7,302 nucleotides of DNA from Gemmatimonadota bacterium (GTDB lineage: Bacteria > Gemmatimonadota > Gemmatimonadetes > Gemmatimonadales > Gemmatimonadaceae): the NCBI GenBank assembly GCA_023249395.1, contig JAHFCS010000101.1, positions 1 to 7,302 of the forward strand, read 5' to 3'. Shown one piece after another: positions 5,240-7,302 of the stretch (its first letter is position 1; every line of letters begins with the position of its first letter). The translations under genes and the position numbers were made by a program. A model generated the notes under the pieces. That model ran no database searches, was not told the DNA's origin, and saw nothing but the letters and a program-made list of their open reading frames with translations.

Positions 5240-6138
5240 TTGCGCTCGATCCAGAGGAGCACCGGGCTCGCAACGTAAATCGAGCTGAACGTGCCGGTGA
5301 AGATTCCGAATGCCATCACCCAGGCGAACGGCCGGATGACCTCGCCGGCGAAGATGAGGAGCGCCATCGTGGCGCCGAATGTCGTCGCGTGGGTGAGGAT
5401 CGATCTCGGCAGAGTCTCGTTGATTGAGCGGTTGAGCGTGTCATACAACGGCTCCTTCTTCGACTTGCGCAGGTTCTCACGGACGCGATCGAAGATGATG
5501 ATCGTGTCGTTGAGCGAGTATCCGATCACCGTCAGGATCGCGGCCACGACTGTGAGCGAGACCTCGAGGTGCATCAGCTTGAGAAACGCGATGGTGGTGA
5601 GCACGTCGTGCCCTGTCGCGATGAGCGCCGCAACGCCGAAGCGCCACTCGAACCTTATCGCCAGGTAGACTGTGGTCACGAGGAACGACAGAAGCATCGC
5701 TATCACCGCGTCGCGGCGGAGCTCGCCGCCGACCTTCGGCCCGACCGCTTCGGTTCGAATGACGCGAACGTTTCCCGCACCGTATTCCTGCGTCACCAGA
5801 TTCTCGATCTGGCGGGCCACGGTCTCGGCGCCGCGCGTTGCGGCGTTGGCCTTTTCGGACTCCTGCGCGCGCACAGTGAATTCCCGATTCGATCCAAACT
5901 GCTGGATCTCCGCTCCACGGATGCCGGCACCGTCGAGGTACCCTCGCAAGGCGGCGACGTCCACTGGCTTCGCAAATTCGAGCTGCATCAGCGTTCCACC
6001 AGTGAATTCGATGCTGTAATTCACAGGCTTGACAAGAAGCGAGCCGAGGCCAAGCACGATGAACGCGATCGTCAGCCCTGCCGCCCAGCGCCACCAGCGA
6101 ATGAAGTCGTAGTTGGTACCGTGAAGTATCCGTAGCAT
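5149..6138 (-). CDS. secF: Protein translocase subunit SecF
   Basis: Inner-membrane RND-type partner of SecD that uses the proton gradient to help SecYEG pull proteins across the membrane. The 329-residue product shows a first membrane segment at about 19-36, the P1 region with IEFTGGTL (43-50), AVGPKVGGEL (131-140), then five further membrane segments from about 143, with TGHDVLTTIAF and SLNDTIIIFDRVRENLRK (208-225) matching the conserved SecF TM4-TM5 region. The start ATG shares one nt with the secD stop (TGATG), so the two are coupled. Family homology ends near residue 303 (IERKWPRR). The remaining 26 or so residues are Thr/Ser/Arg-rich and are read in an alternative frame of tatD, giving a 91-nt overlap. 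Confidence 0.95.
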   Translation of the reverse strand: MLRILHGTNYDFIRWWRWAAGLTIAFIVLGLGSLLVKPVNYSIEFTGGTLMQLEFAKPVDVAALRGYLDGAGIRGAEIQQFGSNREFTVRAQESEKANAATRGAETVARQIENLVTQEYGAGNVRVIRTEAVGPKVGGELRRDAVIAMLLSFLVTTVYLAIRFEWRFGVAALIATGHDVLTTIAFLKLMHLEVSLTVVAAILTVIGYSLNDTIIIFDRVRENLRKSKKEPLYDTLNRSINETLPRSILTHATTFGATMALLIFAGEVIRPFAWVMAFGIFTGTFSSIYVASPVLLWIERKWPRRTTAFQTSSTATRTSPTRRSPATATR

Positions 6139-7302
6139 CAGATGCTCAGTGTCTGCGCGCTCTTCGAGCGGGTTAGCCAGATCATGTAGAAGGTCCGCAC
6201 CACGAAGATCGAAGTGACCATCGAGGCAGCGATACCGGCGAGAAGTGTGACTGCGAATCCACGCACCGGACCCGTACCGTACTGATAGAGGACGGCCGCA
6301 GTGAGCGCGGTCGAAACATTGGAGTCGATGATGGCGCTCATCGCATGGCGGAAGCCCTCGTCGACGGCTGTGCGGACAGTCTTGCCGCGATCGAGCTCTT
6401 CCCGGATGCGCTCGAAGATCAGCACGTTGGCGTCAACCGCTATTCCAAGCGACAGCACGAATCCAGCGAGACCCGGAAGTGTGAGCACCGCGTTGAACCA
6501 TGCCAGCGCCGCCAGCGTGAACAGCATGTAGACGCAGAGTCCCAACACAGCGAGCATGCCTGAGAACCGGTAGTAGCCGAGCATGATGCCGACGATGAGA
6601 ATGACCGCGATGATTCCGGCGGTGACTCCCTTGGAAATCGAGTCCTTGCCGAGGCTCGCGCCGATGTTGCGGATCTCGGCGATCTTGAGCGGCGCCGGCA
6701 GTGAGCCGGCACGCAGCACGAGGGCGAGGTCCGATGCAGCCTGAAGGTCCTTACCGCCCATGGTTATCTGGCCGCGCGTGCGGATAGCGCCTTGAATCAC
6801 CGGCGGACGTCCCATCACACGATCATCGAGGACGATTGCCATGTAATCGTGAAGGTGCTTCGCAGTCTCCATCCCGAAGCGGCGGCCGCCCTCGTTGTTG
6901 AGCGTGAACGTCACGAGTGTTCCTTCCTGCGGATCGGTCACCGGCTTTGCGTCGGTCAGATACTCGCCGGTGATGATCGGCCGCGCGTCGAGAACGTAGA
7001 GCGCCCGGTACATTTTATTGCCGAGCGAAGTACTGTCGCTGCCCCAGCGCAGCACCTTTCCCGGAGGCAGCGCCGCCTTCACCTCGGGGAGCGTGAGGTA
7101 GCGATCGATCTTGTCGGCGTCGCTCTGCGCGACGTAGTACTCGCCGGGCATTCCGCCCTGTTGGATCAGCTTCGAGAAATCGCCGCCGGTGACTGCGAGC
7201 GCGGTATCGGTTTTCGAGCTGTCGGGCTTCGTACCGTCATTGGCCGGCTTCTTCTTCGTCGTGTCCTTGGTGAACAGCGACTGAAGACCCGCTGCGTCAG
7301 CA
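6138..7302 (-). CDS. secD: Protein translocase subunit SecD (C-terminal part, cut by window edge)
   Basis: RND-type inner-membrane protein forming the SecDF complex. The frame is open from the stop at 6138-6140 to the right edge, 387 residues, so the N-terminus with TM1 and part of P1 is missing. Seen: P1 head sequence (RALYVLDARPIITGEYLTDA), VTFTLNNEGGRRF, MAIVLDDRVMGRPPVIQGAI, then TM2 to TM6 including GIAVDANVLIFERIREEL (around 6406-6459), typical of SecD TM4-TM5, and SNVSTALTA. An ATG at 7151 is in frame but internal: sequence upstream of it continues without a stop and includes a Lys/Thr/Asp-rich linker. Directly upstream of and coupled to secF. The promoter of the unit must lie beyond the window. 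Confidence 0.95.
   Translation of the reverse strand, partial: ADAAGLQSLFTKDTTKKKPANDGTKPDSSKTDTALAVTGGDFSKLIQQGGMPGEYYVAQSDADKIDRYLTLPEVKAALPPGKVLRWGSDSTSLGNKMYRALYVLDARPIITGEYLTDAKPVTDPQEGTLVTFTLNNEGGRRFGMETAKHLHDYMAIVLDDRVMGRPPVIQGAIRTRGQITMGGKDLQAASDLALVLRAGSLPAPLKIAEIRNIGASLGKDSISKGVTAGIIAVILIVGIMLGYYRFSGMLAVLGLCVYMLFTLAALAWFNAVLTLPGLAGFVLSLGIAVDANVLIFERIREELDRGKTVRTAVDEGFRHAMSAIIDSNVSTALTAAVLYQYGTGPVRGFAVTLLAGIAASMVTSIFVVRTFYMIWLTRSKSAQTLSI

Noticed and set aside
4559..5278. 239-codon plus-strand open frame opposite tatD
   Set aside because: Antisense to a complete TatD with all metal ligands; no family features of its own.
1..7302. Defence system, mobile element or CRISPR array
   Set aside because: No transposase, integrase, direct-repeat array or toxin-antitoxin pair is visible; apart from a partial edge gene and one DUF protein, all genes are recognised housekeeping or selenium-pathway genes.

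Overview
The window is gene-dense, GC-rich bacterial chromosome. An LpxH-type lipid A hydrolase and the SecDF translocon accessory proteins point to a diderm. A DUF5683-like protein together with this gene neighbourhood suggests a Gemmatimonadota- or Bacteroidota-related lineage; that placement is inference and not secure. There is no transposase, integrase or CRISPR array, and no stretch over 300 bases lacks a gene.

Layout. From the right edge leftwards, eight genes lie on the minus strand with very small gaps or overlaps, so they probably form one transcription unit: secD (cut by the window edge), secF, a TatD-family hydrolase, a RidA-family deaminase, selD, the selenocysteine tRNA gene selC, a small exported DUF5683-like protein, and murI. 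This unit converges on, and overlaps, the 3' end of a plus-strand lpxH-like gene. lpxH diverges from a minus-strand 4HBT (YbgC-like) thioesterase, which is followed by the start of an unidentified, probably exported protein running off the left edge.

The most interesting part is 2816-3966, a selenium module. selD (selenophosphate synthetase) is truncated in a plain ORF reading because its catalytic residue is encoded by an in-frame TGA at 3898-3900. Reading through it joins a normal N-terminus (ATG at 3966) to the rest and gives a 348-residue protein of ordinary SelD length, with selenocysteine at position 23 and the conserved lysine at 26. A hairpin with an 8-bp stem and a GGU-containing loop starts 8 nt after the TGA, where a bacterial SECIS element is expected. 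Seven nt past the selD stop lies the tRNA-Sec (UCA) gene. The maker of the selenium donor, itself a selenoprotein, and the tRNA that receives selenium are therefore adjacent and probably co-transcribed.

The other genes are housekeeping: protein export (SecDF), enamine/imine detoxification (RidA), DNA 3'-end or quality-control nuclease (TatD), D-glutamate supply for peptidoglycan (MurI) and lipid A synthesis (LpxH). Unusual arrangements include a 66-bp antisense overlap of lpxH and murI, a 91-bp same-strand overlap of secF and tatD, and a coding frame that appears to begin inside the tRNA gene.
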